Below are positions 6,945 to 7,415 of a stretch of DNA of 7,415 nt, one piece after another; position 1 is the stretch's first letter, and every line of letters starts with the position of its first letter. Location: NCBI GenBank assembly GCA_946405325.1, contig CAMJGU010000040.1:1-7415 (forward strand), given 5' to 3'. The notes under the pieces are model-generated. The model saw only the letters and a program-made list of their open reading frames with translations. It was not told where the DNA came from and did no database searches. Made by a program: the position numbers and the translations under genes. This DNA is from an uncultured Clostridia bacterium (lineage in GTDB: Bacteria > Bacillota_A > Clostridia > Oscillospirales > Oscillospiraceae).

Positions 6945-7415
6945 TTATGGATTCTGTCCGTTTTTTATCTCTGTCACCGTCAGCACGCCGTCCGCCGCGT
7001 GGAACTTGACCTCGTACCCGCCAAACGCCATGCCGTAGACCCGCGCGGGGTCGTCCTGATACCGCGGGCGCGGATCGTGCGCCAGCACGCCGAGGAGCGC
7101 GTCACGCTTCCCCTCGTCCACGCGCGCGAGCAGCTCCGCCGGGCAGTCCACCGCCACGGTCTCCGGCCGCGCGGAGGCAAAGCCGCCCCGGGCGTCGGGG
7201 AACGCGTCAGCATAGGGCGCGTAGGGCTTCACGTCGTAGATCGGCGTGCCGTCCATCAGGTCCGCGCCGCGCACGCGCAGCGCCGGGCCGTCGGGCGCGT
7301 TCCACTCCACCGCGTCCAGCTCCACGCAGCTAAGCCCCAGCGGATTCGGGCGAAACGGCGAGCGCGTGGCGAACACGCCCATGCGGGCGTTCCCGCCGAG
7401 GCGCGGCGGGCGCAC
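6945..7415 (-). CDS. trmO: tRNA (N6-threonylcarbamoyladenosine(37)-N6)-methyltransferase TrmO, N-terminus cut by window edge
   Basis: SAM-dependent enzyme of the TsaA/YaeB family that methylates t6A at position 37 of threonine tRNAs, a housekeeping decoding modification. The visible 156 residues start at the signature VRPPRLGG and run straight into GVFATRSPFRPNPLGLS (residues 13-29), the SAM-binding core of the beta-barrel. DLMDGTPIYDVKPY (52-65) follows, then the C-terminal domain with DPRPRYQDD (114-122) and YGMAF (127-131). E. coli TrmO is about 235 residues, so roughly the first 70-80 are outside the window. The terminal GTG at 7415 is an internal valine codon, not a start. It is unrelated in function to the downstream operon and is followed by its own terminator. 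Confidence 0.93.
   Translation of the reverse strand: MRPPRLGGNARMGVFATRSPFRPNPLGLSCVELDAVEWNAPDGPALRVRGADLMDGTPIYDVKPYAPYADAFPDARGGFASARPETVAVDCPAELLARVDEGKRDALLGVLAHDPRPRYQDDPARVYGMAFGGYEVKFHAADGVLTVTEIKNGQNP

Noticed and set aside
4549..7038. Two long plus-strand open frames (4549-5706 and 5809-7038) opposite GH2
   Set aside because: Their Ala/Val/Arg/His-rich shadow composition shows no recognisable domain, while the minus strand encodes an intact GH2 enzyme with both catalytic glutamates.
7413..7415. GTG at the right edge as a trmO start codon
   Set aside because: It is the conserved valine before RPPRLGG in the middle of the TrmO family, so the gene continues beyond the window.

Overview
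The window is a GC-rich (I estimate about 60% or more), gene-dense stretch with all six genes on the minus strand. Transcription therefore runs from high to low coordinates. Strong AGGAGG-type ribosome binding sites, near-consensus sigma-A promoters, a CysK preceded by what looks like an Rrf2/CymR-type operator, and a GH2 enzyme paired with a MelB-like symporter suggest a GC-rich Bacillota, most likely a gut-type Clostridia. That placement is inference; nothing in the window names the organism.

Layout in the direction of transcription: (1) 7415-6945, the C-terminal two thirds of TrmO, a tRNA methyltransferase, ending in a terminator at about 6940-6908. (2) A four-gene operon, 6867-999: a cytoplasmic GH2 beta-glycosidase; a 490-residue protein that I can only describe as GT-B-like; a MelB-type GPH sugar:cation symporter; and a YihX-like HAD sugar-phosphatase. 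A hairpin at 996-967 closes it. The promoter of this operon (TTGCGC, 17 bp, TGA-TACGAT) lies inside the trmO terminator region, and this decides the GH2 start at 6867. (3) cysK, 877 to the left window edge (about 15-30 C-terminal residues missing), behind a TTGACA-17-TATACT promoter overlaid by a 35-bp inverted repeat.

Working model: the symporter imports a short glycoside, GH2 hydrolyses a beta-linkage in the cytoplasm, and the GT-B-like protein and the HAD phosphatase act on the same sugar or its 1-phosphate. The genes are tightly coupled. GH2 and the GT-B-like gene overlap by 4 bp (ATGA), the next two junctions have 4-bp gaps, and each Shine-Dalgarno sequence is built from the last codons of the upstream gene. 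The GT-B-like protein is the least explained and most interesting part. One hypothesis is that it is a phosphorylase whose sugar-1-phosphate product is dephosphorylated by the HAD enzyme.

There is no regulator gene, mobile element, CRISPR array or RNA gene in the window. No gap without a gene exceeds about 120 bp.
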